Position numbers and translations under genes: made by a program. Below are positions 1 to 8,112 of a stretch of 12,256 bases of DNA, one piece after another (within the stretch, counting starts at the first letter, position 1; every line of letters begins with the position of its first letter). The notes beneath the pieces are model-generated. The model saw only the letters and a program-made list of their open reading frames with translations, was not told the DNA's origin and ran no database searches. This stretch comes from DAOMOP01 sp035444405 (GTDB lineage Bacteria > Pseudomonadota > Gammaproteobacteria > Burkholderiales > Rhodocyclaceae): positions 1 to 12,256 of the forward strand of contig DAOMOP010000121.1 in NCBI GenBank assembly GCA_035444405.1, in the 5' to 3' direction.

Positions 1-1
1 G

Positions 2-3000
2 GGGCCGCTGCTGGTCTTCCTGCACGGCACCGCGTCGAGCTGCGAGGGCAGCTTCGGCAAGCTGTGGGCGCCCGGCAGCGGCGCCGGCCCGGCGCTGCGC
101 GCACAGCTGCGGCAGCGCCACGGCCCGCGCACGTTCGCGTTCGAGCACCGCACGCTGACCGAGAGCCCGATCGCCAACGCGGTCGAGCTGGTGCGCAGCC
201 TGCCGGCCGGCGCCGTGCTGCATCTGGTCAGCCACAGCCGCGGCGGGCTCGTCGGCGAGCTGCTGTGCCTGGGCGAGCGCTTCACCGAGGATGGGGATCC
301 ACTCTCCGACGACACGATCGCGACGCTGTTCGCCGCCGACCGCATCATCGCCGAGCAGCTCGGGCTGTCGCCGCTCGCCGCCGACGCGGCGCGCGAGCGC
401 GACGCGGCCTACGCGGCCGACCGCGCGCGGCTGGTCGAGCTGCGCGGGCTGCTCGCCGAAAAGCGCTTGCGCGTGCAGCGCTTCGTGCGCGTCGCCTGCC
501 CGGCACGCGGCACCACGCTGGCATCGGGCCGGCTCGACCGCTGGCTGTCGATGCTCGATTTTCTGGCCACCAAGATCGCCGGGGCGGGATTGTTCTCGGG
601 CGGCGTCGACCTGCTGCTGGCGCTGATCAAGGAGCGCACCGATCCGCGCACGCTGCCCGGCCTCGAGGCGATGATGCCGGGCTCGGCGCTGACGCGCCTG
701 CTGCACCATCCGTCGCTCGCCACGCGCGCCGACCTCAGCGTGATCGCCGGCGACATCGAGGGTGATTCGCTGTGGCAGCGGCTCAAGCTCGTCGCGGCCG
801 ACTGGTTCTTCGCCGCCGAGCACGACCTCGTCGTCAACACCGGCTCGATGACCGGTGGCATCCGCCGCGCGGCCGGTGGCGCCCGCTTTGTGCGCGACCA
901 GGGGGCGGAGGTCAATCACTTCAACTACTTCGCGAACCCGCGCAGCGTGCGCTGGCTGGCCGCCGGGCTCGCGCGCGAGGATGGCGCCGACGGCGGTTTC
1001 CTGCCGATCGCCGCTGCGCCCGACGAGGTCCCGCGCTGGCGCGCCGCGGTCGCCCGCAGCCGCGCCGACACCGCGCCGAGGCCGCTCGCGGTGGTGCTGC
1101 CCGGCACGCTGGGCAGCCAGCTCAGCGCGCACGGGCGGCCCGTGTGGCTGAGCTACCGCGCGCTGCTGCTCGGCGGCCTGCGGCGCCTCGCGATCGATCG
1201 CGACGGCGTCGAGGCGACCGATCTCGTCGGCACCTTCTACGGCCCGCTGCTCGAGTTTCTCGCGCGCAGCCACCGCATCGAGGTCTTCGCCTACGACTGG
1301 CGCAGATCGGTCTGCCACGCCGCCGCAATCCTCGCCGAGCGCCTGGAGGCCTTGCTGCCCGAGCTCGAGCGCCAGCGCCAGCCGGTGCATCTCGTCGCGC
1401 ATTCGATGGGCGGGCTGGTGGTGCGTGCGATGATCGCCGACGGCGGGTGCGGCGCGGCGGTGTGGCGCCGCATCACGCAGATCCCGAACAGCCGCTTGAT
1501 GATGCTCGGCACGCCCAACCGCGGCTCGTACGAGGCGCTGCGCTGGCTGACCGGCTTCAACCCGACGCAGGCCAAGCTCGCGCTGCTCGACCTGGCGCAG
1601 GACACCGGCCAGATCATCGACCTCGTACGACGGTACCCGGGCCTGCTCGAGCTGCTGCCGTTCGCTCCCGAGGATCCCGATTTCGCCGAGCGCACCCGGT
1701 GGCAGGCGATCCGCGAGCAGACCGCGGCCAGTTGGCCGATCGCCGACGCCGACGACCTGCGCGCCGCGCGCCAGACCTGGAAGCGGTTGCTCGAAGCGCC
1801 GGTCGATCCGGCCCACATGGTTTATGTGGCCGGCAGCCAGCCGGCCACCGTCATCGACTTTGCGCTCGTCGACGTGGACAGCCCGTCTCTCGCCGGCCGC
1901 AAGCGGCTTGCCTTCATCGCGACGCGCGAAGGCGACGGCACGGTGAGCTGGGCCTCCGGCGCGCTGCCGGGCGTGCGCACCTGGTATGTCGCCGACACCG
2001 CCCACGACCAGCTGTGCGCACGCCGCGAAGCCTTGCCGGCCTACCTCGACCTGCTGATGAACGGCGACACGACGCTGCTCGCGCGCGACAAGCCACTGCG
2101 TGCGCGTGAGGCCGGCGCCGAGCGCTTCGTGCTGACGCCGGCGCCGCCGACCGACGGCATTCCGGACGAGGCCGAGCTGCTCACCGCCGGTTTCGGCAGC
2201 GCGACCCCGCCGGCTCCGCTCGCCGACGCGCGCCCGCCGCTGCCGACCATCGAAGTCGGCCTGCGCCACGGCGATCTCGCCTACGCACGTCACACCGTGC
2301 TGGTCGGCCACTACCTCGGCGACACCATCGTCAGCGCCGAGGCGGCGCTCGACCAGCGGCTGCACCACGCGTTGACGCGCCGGCTGCAGCTCGGCCTGTA
2401 CCCGGGGGCCCTCGGCACGCATGCGGTGTTCTTCAACGAGCGCCCGCGCGACCGGCCACTCGGCGCGGTCGTGGTCGGCCTCGGTCAGGTCGGCCAGCTG
2501 TCACCGGGTCTGCTCGAAGCCGGCGTGCGCGCGGCCGTGCTCGACTACGCGCTGCAGATCGCCCAGTGGCCCGACGCACGCTTCGGCGGCGAGCATCCGC
2601 GCTCGGCCGCGCTGTCGTGCCTGCTCGTCGGCACCGGGGCCGGCGGCATCCCGGTGCGCGACGCGCTCGAGGCGATGCTGCGTGCGGCGGTGGCCGCGAA
2701 CCAGCGCCTGCAGCAGGCCGCCCTCGACGACCGCGTGCTGATCGATCGCATCGAGTTCATCGAGCTGTTCGAGGACGTGGCGCTGTCGGCCGCCGCCGCG
2801 CTCGAGCAGGTGCTCGCGAGCGGCGAGCTCGCGGAATCCGTGCGCTGGCCCACGCCGGTGGTCGGCAGCGGCGAAGGCGGCCGTCGTCGTGCGCGCTTCG
2901 ACGAGCCGCCCGAATGGTGGCATCGCCTCGCGATCAGCGAGCAGCCGCAGCCCGAGGGCCTGCGCTTCAACTTCACGACCGACCGCGCACGCGCCGAACA

Positions 3001-5122
3001 GACGCTCGCCACCGGCCAGCTCGCGCTCGCCGAATCCTTCATCCGCGAAGCCTCGCGCTCGCCGCGCGCGAACCGGGAGGCCGCGCACACGCTGTTCGAG
3101 ATGCTGCTGCCGCTGCGGCTCAAGGAAATGGGGCCGCGCCAGGCCAACCTGGTCCTGATCGTCGACGAGCGTTCGGCACGCTATCCGTGGGAGCTGCTCG
3201 AAGACCGCTGGAGCCAGGACGGACGCCCGCCCGCAGTGGCTGCCGGCCTGATCCGTCAGCTCGCCACGCCGAGCTTTCGCGCGCGGCCGGCCCATTCGGC
3301 CTCGGCGGCGGCCTACGTGGTCGGCAATCCCGATCTCGCCGGCTGGAGCCGCTTCGCGGACCTGCCCGGCGCACGCGAAGAAGCACAGCGCGTCGCCACC
3401 CTGCTCGGCGGCGGCGGCTTTCGCGTCACCGAATGCATCGACGCACGCACCGATGCGATCATGCAGGGCCTGCACCGCGATGCCTACCGCATCCTGCACG
3501 TGGCCGGCCACGGCGAGCACGACTGCGAACTGCCCGCACGACCGTCACCCCGCGGCGAAGCGGACGCCACGCCGCCGCTGCCGTCGGTGCGGCGCGTCTC
3601 GGGCATGGTCATCGGCCGCGACGCCTTTCTGACCGCCGGCGACGTCGAGCAGATGCGCTGGGTGCCGGAGCTGGTGTTCCTGAACTGCTGCCATCTCGCT
3701 CGCACCGGCGACCAGACGCGCTCGGACCGCGGCGCCCTCGCGGCGAATCTCGCCGTCCAGTTCATCCGCATGGGCGTGCGCGCAGTGGTGGCGGCCGGCT
3801 GGGCGGTCGACGATGCGGCGGCAACCGCCTTTGCCGAGGCCTTCTACGCGCGCATGCTGGCCGGCGAGCCGTTCGGCGAGGCGGTGCGCGCCGCGCGCGA
3901 GGACGTGTGGCTGCGCTTCCCGGACTGCAACACCTGGGGGGCCTACCAGTGCTACGGCGACCAGAGCTTTCGCCTGCGCGCCGGTGGCACACGGCACGCG
4001 CCGGCCGCCACGACGCTGCACGGCCCGGCCGAGTTCGTCACCGAGCTCGACAACCTCGCCCGTATGATGCAGATGGAAAGCCGGCACGCCGGCACCGAGC
4101 CCGACACCGGGCGCTTCGCCACGCGGGTCGACGCGCTGATCGCGCGCATCCCCGAGGCCTGCCGCGAGAGCTGGCTCGCGCGCGGCGACGCGTGTGCCGC
4201 GCTCGGCCTGGCGTGGGGCGAGGCGCGGCAATGGGCCCGGGCGATCGAGTGGCTGGAGCGCGCGCTGGCCGCCGCGCACGGCAGTTGTCCGCTTCAGGTC
4301 GTCGAACAGTGCGCAAACTACCAGGTCCGCCTCGCCTGCGACGAGTGGCTCGCGCTGCGCCCCGAGCTCGAAAGCGCCGCCGCCGCATGCGATGCGGCGC
4401 ACGAGGCCGTGCGGCGGGCGCGGCCCAAGGCCGCGAGGGCGTCACTGGCCGCAAGGCTGCACGCCTGCGAGCAGGCGGTCGCGGCGCTGCACGCGAGGCG
4501 CGGCGAGCTCGTCGAACGGATCGAGGGCGCGATTCACGACCTCGAGCTGCTGTCGCGGCGCGCCGTCACGGCCGAGCGGCTGAACCTGCTGGGCAGCGCC
4601 TGCAAGCGTCTCGCGATGGTTCGGGCCGAAGCGGCGCAGCAGACCGAGGCGCTCGTGCGCATGGCCGAGCATTACGGGCGTGCGTGGGAGCTGACGGGCC
4701 GTCGCAGCGCCTACGCCTTCACGAATCGGGCGACTGCAGCGCTGATCGCGGCATGGCGTGGCCACAGCCCGGAAGGCGACTGGCGCAGTCACCTCGACCG
4801 CGATCTGGCCGCCGTCACCGAGGCGGCGGCGGCATTGGCGGCCCGCGAGCCGAGCTTCTGGAACGGCGTGACGCTCGCCGACTGCCAGCTCGTGCGCCTG
4901 CTCGCCCTCGAGCCGGCCGCACCCGGCGGCGCACGCCCGGACCGCGACGCGCTGGGGTCCGAGATCGTCGAGCTCTACTGGAGCGCGCTGCGCCGCGGGG
5001 CGAGTCCGCGCGAGCGCTCGTCGGTGCTCGAACACCTGCAGTTCGTGATCGAACTCCTGCCCGCCACGCCCGAGACCTTGCACGCCGCCGTGGTCCGCGT
5101 CCACGAGGCGCTGCGCCCCTGA
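2..5122 (+). CDS. CHAT-domain protease with two N-terminal alpha/beta-hydrolase (lipase-like) domains and a C-terminal TPR-like region; 5' partial
   Basis: The frame is open from base 2, so the true start lies left of the window; residues are numbered from that codon (1706 seen). A first alpha/beta-hydrolase begins at once (oxyanion-like LHGT 7-10, nucleophile SHSRGG with Ser79, likely acid Asp275 in HDLVV, His306 in VNHFNYF). A second, LCAT/lipase-like one spans about 360-685 (PGTLGS 367-372, AHSMGG with Ser468, Asp645 in GDGTV, His668 in TAHDQL). Residues about 749-950 form a glycine-rich alpha/beta domain (VVVGLG; VGTGAGG) that I cannot assign. A CHAT domain at about 1048-1325 carries both expected catalytic residues, His1170 in AGHGEHD and Cys1230 in FLNCCHLA. 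The last 320 residues are helical, TPR-like with possible coiled coil. CHAT proteases are caspase/separase relatives used in bacterial conflict systems (TPR-CHAT Csx29 is one). No signal peptide or membrane segment is seen, so it is probably cytoplasmic. Its substrate and the role of the hydrolases are unknown. The CHAT call is strong; the hydrolase calls are good. Confidence 0.9.
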   Translation, partial: GPLLVFLHGTASSCEGSFGKLWAPGSGAGPALRAQLRQRHGPRTFAFEHRTLTESPIANAVELVRSLPAGAVLHLVSHSRGGLVGELLCLGERFTEDGDPLSDDTIATLFAADRIIAEQLGLSPLAADAARERDAAYAADRARLVELRGLLAEKRLRVQRFVRVACPARGTTLASGRLDRWLSMLDFLATKIAGAGLFSGGVDLLLALIKERTDPRTLPGLEAMMPGSALTRLLHHPSLATRADLSVIAGDIEGDSLWQRLKLVAADWFFAAEHDLVVNTGSMTGGIRRAAGGARFVRDQGAEVNHFNYFANPRSVRWLAAGLAREDGADGGFLPIAAAPDEVPRWRAAVARSRADTAPRPLAVVLPGTLGSQLSAHGRPVWLSYRALLLGGLRRLAIDRDGVEATDLVGTFYGPLLEFLARSHRIEVFAYDWRRSVCHAAAILAERLEALLPELERQRQPVHLVAHSMGGLVVRAMIADGGCGAAVWRRITQIPNSRLMMLGTPNRGSYEALRWLTGFNPTQAKLALLDLAQDTGQIIDLVRRYPGLLELLPFAPEDPDFAERTRWQAIREQTAASWPIADADDLRAARQTWKRLLEAPVDPAHMVYVAGSQPATVIDFALVDVDSPSLAGRKRLAFIATREGDGTVSWASGALPGVRTWYVADTAHDQLCARREALPAYLDLLMNGDTTLLARDKPLRAREAGAERFVLTPAPPTDGIPDEAELLTAGFGSATPPAPLADARPPLPTIEVGLRHGDLAYARHTVLVGHYLGDTIVSAEAALDQRLHHALTRRLQLGLYPGALGTHAVFFNERPRDRPLGAVVVGLGQVGQLSPGLLEAGVRAAVLDYALQIAQWPDARFGGEHPRSAALSCLLVGTGAGGIPVRDALEAMLRAAVAANQRLQQAALDDRVLIDRIEFIELFEDVALSAAAALEQVLASGELAESVRWPTPVVGSGEGGRRRARFDEPPEWWHRLAISEQPQPEGLRFNFTTDRARAEQTLATGQLALAESFIREASRSPRANREAAHTLFEMLLPLRLKEMGPRQANLVLIVDERSARYPWELLEDRWSQDGRPPAVAAGLIRQLATPSFRARPAHSASAAAYVVGNPDLAGWSRFADLPGAREEAQRVATLLGGGGFRVTECIDARTDAIMQGLHRDAYRILHVAGHGEHDCELPARPSPRGEADATPPLPSVRRVSGMVIGRDAFLTAGDVEQMRWVPELVFLNCCHLARTGDQTRSDRGALAANLAVQFIRMGVRAVVAAGWAVDDAAATAFAEAFYARMLAGEPFGEAVRAAREDVWLRFPDCNTWGAYQCYGDQSFRLRAGGTRHAPAATTLHGPAEFVTELDNLARMMQMESRHAGTEPDTGRFATRVDALIARIPEACRESWLARGDACAALGLAWGEARQWARAIEWLERALAAAHGSCPLQVVEQCANYQVRLACDEWLALRPELESAAAACDAAHEAVRRARPKAARASLAARLHACEQAVAALHARRGELVERIEGAIHDLELLSRRAVTAERLNLLGSACKRLAMVRAEAAQQTEALVRMAEHYGRAWELTGRRSAYAFTNRATAALIAAWRGHSPEGDWRSHLDRDLAAVTEAAAALAAREPSFWNGVTLADCQLVRLLALEPAAPGGARPDRDALGSEIVELYWSALRRGASPRERSSVLEHLQFVIELLPATPETLHAAVVRVHEALRP

Positions 5123-5163
5123 TCCGCGCGTTCCGCCGGTCCGGACACACGCGCTCGGATGCG

Positions 5164-5212
5164 GCCCGCCGCGGGGCGACGGCCTCGCGACGCCGGCGAC
5201 CCCGCGGCGGGC
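5164..5212. terminator. Perfect 13-bp inverted repeat between convergent genes; candidate bidirectional terminator
   Basis: Arms GCCCGCCGCGGGG (5164-5176) and CCCCGCGGCGGGC (5200-5212) are exact reverse complements with a 23-nt loop. The structure lies in the 96-bp gap between the CHAT gene stop (5122) and the FecR gene stop (5219, minus strand), where both transcripts end. No T-run follows on either strand, so it is not a canonical intrinsic terminator. It could instead block convergent transcription or stabilise 3' ends. Confidence 0.5.
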
Positions 5213-5218
5213 GGTCGC

Positions 5219-6313
5219 TCAGCGCAGCACCGGTCCGGGGGTGCCGCAGCTGAAGTACAGCGGCGCGGACGCCGGCCCGCTGCGCCGCGCGGCATCTCGT
5301 CCGCGCACGCTCCAGCGGTAGACGTAGTCGGGCTGCATGTGGCCGCCGGCATCGATGCGCGTCGCCGTGGTGGTCGGTCGCGCGACGGTACGCCACGCCT
5401 CGGGCGCTCGGCGGTGCCGCGCATCGAGCGTGACGAGGTAGTCACGGGCGCCAGCCACCGGCGACCAGCTCAGCCACAGCGGCGCACAGGCGCGCAGGTG
5501 CTGCGCACGCTCGAAAGCCGGCGAGCCGGGCACCGTGCCGGACGGGGCTGCGAGGCGTGCGGGCCGATCGTCACGGTCGTCGCGGTCGTCATCGCGACTG
5601 CCGGCCGACAGGATCGCCGCCACCACACCGGCCAGCACCGCACCGGCCGCAAGCCGCTCGCCGGTCCTCGGCGATGGCCGGACCAGACGGTCCATCTGCT
5701 CCACCCAGTGCCGCGTCTGCGCGAGCTCGTCCGGTGTCGCCGTCATTGCGAACGGCCGTGTCGACGGCGACATCGCCGTCATCTGGCCGGCGCCGAGCCG
5801 CAGCGCCGGCCAGGCGGCGGTCGGCGAAGACACCTGGACGGCACCTTCGAAGACGGTGATCACGGTCTCCCCGCTCGGCAGCGCGCGCACCGCGTATTCG
5901 GTGCCTTCGGCACCGGCCTTGACGAAGGTGGTCTGGATCGCGAAGGCGCCGCGGATGCGCGCGAACGCCTCGCCGATGAGCTCGGACAGCGAGCCGAGCC
6001 GTGCGTGCGAGTCGGGACGCAGGTACGCCATCGAACCCGACGCGAAGCGAATCGCCGCGAACGCGTCCGGGCCGGTCACGACGACATCGCCTTCGCGCAG
6101 TGGCATGCGCGCGCTCGTGTCGATCAGCACGCCGTCGCGATAAATGCGCACGGCCCCGAGCTCGTGCACGGCAGCAACCCGCTCGCCGTCGAGCACCACG
6201 CCCTCCAGCGTGATCGTCGCGCAACCGCCGAGCGACAGCGCCGCCAGCAGCGACACGAGCCACCGCATCGAGCACCGGCCTGCAGTCTTCGACATCGGGT
6301 CGATCGTCGTCAT
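5219..6313 (-). CDS. FecR-domain lipoprotein with C-terminal fibronectin-III-like region
   Basis: The protein has 364 residues. Its ATG overlaps the upstream TIR-CHASE2 stop (ATGA), indicating translational coupling and co-transcription. The N-terminus contains a signal sequence starting around Met16 with lipobox LGGC (Cys31), so it is probably a periplasm-facing lipoprotein; Met7 and Met16 are alternative starts. Residues about 45-165 match a FecR domain (alternating beta strands, PLREGDVVVTG, AIRFASGSMAYLRPDS). FecR domains are periplasmic sensing or transducing modules. A hydrophobic stretch at about 222-238 is followed by an Asp/Arg-rich linker (DDDRDDRDDR) and a C-terminal beta-rich region (about 275-355, with LSWSPVAGARDYLVTLD and VYRWSVRGRD) resembling an FN3 fold. 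A lipobox plus an internal hydrophobic helix is unusual. I see no partner sigma factor, so this is not a FecIRA regulator; it more likely works with the CHASE2 receptor. The FecR call is confident; its role is inferred. Confidence 0.85.
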   Translation of the reverse strand: MTTIDPMSKTAGRCSMRWLVSLLAALSLGGCATITLEGVVLDGERVAAVHELGAVRIYRDGVLIDTSARMPLREGDVVVTGPDAFAAIRFASGSMAYLRPDSHARLGSLSELIGEAFARIRGAFAIQTTFVKAGAEGTEYAVRALPSGETVITVFEGAVQVSSPTAAWPALRLGAGQMTAMSPSTRPFAMTATPDELAQTRHWVEQMDRLVRPSPRTGERLAAGAVLAGVVAAILSAGSRDDDRDDRDDRPARLAAPSGTVPGSPAFERAQHLRACAPLWLSWSPVAGARDYLVTLDARHRRAPEAWRTVARPTTTATRIDAGGHMQPDYVYRWSVRGRDAARRSGPASAPLYFSCGTPGPVLR

Positions 6314-8100
6314 GCTGCACCGCGCCCGAGCAGGCGCGCCATCGCCGACCACGCCCCCATGAACGCGGCAAGCCCGTACGGTGCGGCGACGAGCAGCTCC
6401 TCGCTGCGATAAACGACGGAGACACCGATGGCATAGGCGAGCAGGCACGCGACGATCAGCAGCGCGCGCCGATAGTGCGGCCACGCCGACGCCGAACGCC
6501 TCGCAAAGGCTCCGCCAAGCCCCATCGCCACCATGTGCATGAACTCGGCCGTCGCCGACAGCGGACGCACCGCCACCCCCCGAACGAGCGCATCGAGCTG
6601 CACCGCGATGAGCTCGACACCCCAGTGCATGGTCGCCTGCGCGCCGGCCGCCACGCTCACCATGTCGCGCCCGGCGAGCCGAGGGCCGACCACGACGATG
6701 CGCTCGTCGAAGGTCGCGGCGGCCTCGGACTCGGACATGGCGAGCGCCGCTTCGTACGTCACCACTGGAAAGCCGCCCTCCGCCTGCGAGAACGCGGCGA
6801 TCGCATGCGGATCGAGCAGCTGCACGGCAACCCGGTCACCAACGCGGATCGCGGCGCAACCGGGCTGCTCGACGCGCACCGTCTCGGTGTGCGAGAAACC
6901 GAGCACGCGCGTGCGATCGTCACCGGCTGCCTGCACGCGCACCTCGCGCCGCCTCACATCGAGTGCGTCGATGCCCGGCCCGCTGCCGACCCGAGCAGCC
7001 AGCGCGAACGACGGCAGCACTCGGCCGTCGGCGCCCGCGACCGCCAACGGCATCGACCGCGCGTATCCGAGACGGTGCCCCGCGCACGCCACCCCCCAGC
7101 GAGCGACGGCGGCAAGGCGCGGCAGCAGCCTCGGCGTGCGCCGATCGGCCTCGAGCGCCTGCACGCCGAACACCACCGCCATGTCGCCGGCGGCGCCGAT
7201 CGCCGCCTCGAGCGTCGCGTCGGCCTGCGCGTCGGCCGGCTGTTCGACAAACAGGTCGAAGGCGGCCGTACGCGCACCGGCGCGCGCCAGTCGCTCGATC
7301 AGGCGTGCGTGCTCGCGCCGCCAGCTGGCATCGAACGGGCGGCCGATGCTTCGTTCGCTCGCCTCGTCGATCGACACCAGCACGACGCGACCGCTCCACG
7401 GCACGGGCGCGCCGAAACCGCCGAGCAGCATGGTCGCGGAGGCAAGCCGCGTATCCAGGCCGACGAAATCGAACAGCGCCACCCATGCCGCGAAGAACAT
7501 CGCCAGGCCCACGCCAGCGCCGATGTAGCGCGCCCGCCGGCCGCTGCGCAGGCGCTCGAGCGCATCGTATAGATCATCGTGCACGGAGCGCGCGCGGATC
7601 GCCGCGACCAGCGCATCGACCTGCTGCGGCAGGAGGGCGGCGTTGTCGCCAAAAACGAGGCAGTTCAGCGTGCGCAGCGGCGCGAGCTCGTCGGGAAGCC
7701 CCTCGCCCGGCACGCCGGCCCCACCGACCAGCACCGGAATCACCCTGAGGCCGTCCGGGGCTGCACGCGCGAGCGCCCGCGCCAGCTCGTGGCGCACGTA
7801 GTCGTCGCTCGCCAGGCGCCGCTGCAACAGCTCTGTCCAGCGCGGGCCGATCACGGCGACGACGACGTCGGCGCTGTCCAGGTGCGCATCGATCACACGC
7901 ATGAAGTCCTCGCCGTAGTCGATATCGTCGACGTCCATGAAGACACGCTCGGCACCGAAGCGCGCGGCCAGCTCGTTGTGCAGCAGCCGTGCGTGGATCA
8001 GGCTGTCGTCGCGGCGATAGCTGATGAAGACCCTGGGCAGAGCCTTTCGGCGCGCCATCACGGCGCGCAGGCGACCGCTCCAGACCCGTGACGCGTTCAA
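6310..8100 (-). CDS. TIR-CHASE2 transmembrane receptor
   Basis: The protein has 596 residues if translated from a TTG at 8100, or 582 from an ATG at 8058. I prefer the TTG because a perfect Shine-Dalgarno sits just upstream and the ATG has none; residue numbers use the TTG. A TIR domain spans about 22-120 (RVFISYRRDD 23-32, FMDVDDIDYGEDF, and YVRHELARAL with Glu105 where TIR NADases carry their catalytic glutamate). A transmembrane helix at about 191-214 leads to a CHASE2 domain (about 239-514; VVLVSIDEASERSIGR early, FDERIVVVGPRLAGRD late). Two or three hydrophobic segments close the protein (about 515-533, 545-564, 569-591). The expected topology is cytoplasmic TIR and periplasmic CHASE2. 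CHASE2 normally feeds kinases, cyclases or diguanylate cyclases, so a TIR output is unusual. TIR domains cleave NAD+ or scaffold signalling; which applies here is unproven. It is the first gene of a two-gene operon with the FecR lipoprotein. Confidence 0.88.
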   Translation of the reverse strand: MNASRVWSGRLRAVMARRKALPRVFISYRRDDSLIHARLLHNELAARFGAERVFMDVDDIDYGEDFMRVIDAHLDSADVVVAVIGPRWTELLQRRLASDDYVRHELARALARAAPDGLRVIPVLVGGAGVPGEGLPDELAPLRTLNCLVFGDNAALLPQQVDALVAAIRARSVHDDLYDALERLRSGRRARYIGAGVGLAMFFAAWVALFDFVGLDTRLASATMLLGGFGAPVPWSGRVVLVSIDEASERSIGRPFDASWRREHARLIERLARAGARTAAFDLFVEQPADAQADATLEAAIGAAGDMAVVFGVQALEADRRTPRLLPRLAAVARWGVACAGHRLGYARSMPLAVAGADGRVLPSFALAARVGSGPGIDALDVRRREVRVQAAGDDRTRVLGFSHTETVRVEQPGCAAIRVGDRVAVQLLDPHAIAAFSQAEGGFPVVTYEAALAMSESEAAATFDERIVVVGPRLAGRDMVSVAAGAQATMHWGVELIAVQLDALVRGVAVRPLSATAEFMHMVAMGLGGAFARRSASAWPHYRRALLIVACLLAYAIGVSVVYRSEELLVAAPYGLAAFMGAWSAMARLLGRGAA

Positions 8101-8104
8101 GCCC

Positions 8105-8112
8105 CCTCCTTT
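8105..8112 (-). promoter_or_regulatory. Strong Shine-Dalgarno for the TIR-CHASE2 gene
   Basis: On the minus strand AAAGGAGG is followed by GGGC and then TTG at 8100, a spacing of 4 nt, somewhat short. No purine-rich site precedes the downstream ATG at 8058. The match to the 16S tail is perfect, so the SD favours the TTG start, adding 14 residues before the TIR domain. Confidence 0.5.

Noticed and set aside
2501..4402. Long antisense frames opposite the CHAT gene (2501-3520 and 3545-4402)
   Set aside because: Low-complexity GC-driven frames with no domain or ribosome site; the plus-strand protein is well supported.
2566..5253. Long plus-strand open frame (895 codons) inside the CHAT gene in another frame
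   Set aside because: It is rich in Arg, Ala, Pro and Gly with no motifs, a typical shadow of very GC-rich coding DNA, while the overlapping CHAT frame has clear catalytic motifs.
5159..6412. Plus-strand 417-codon frame opposite the FecR gene
   Set aside because: The composition is Arg/His/Ala-rich without motifs; the minus strand encodes a coherent lipoprotein with a FecR domain.
6475..8091. Plus-strand frames opposite the TIR-CHASE2 gene
   Set aside because: No recognisable motifs and wrong composition; TIR and CHASE2 motifs on the minus strand account for the conservation.
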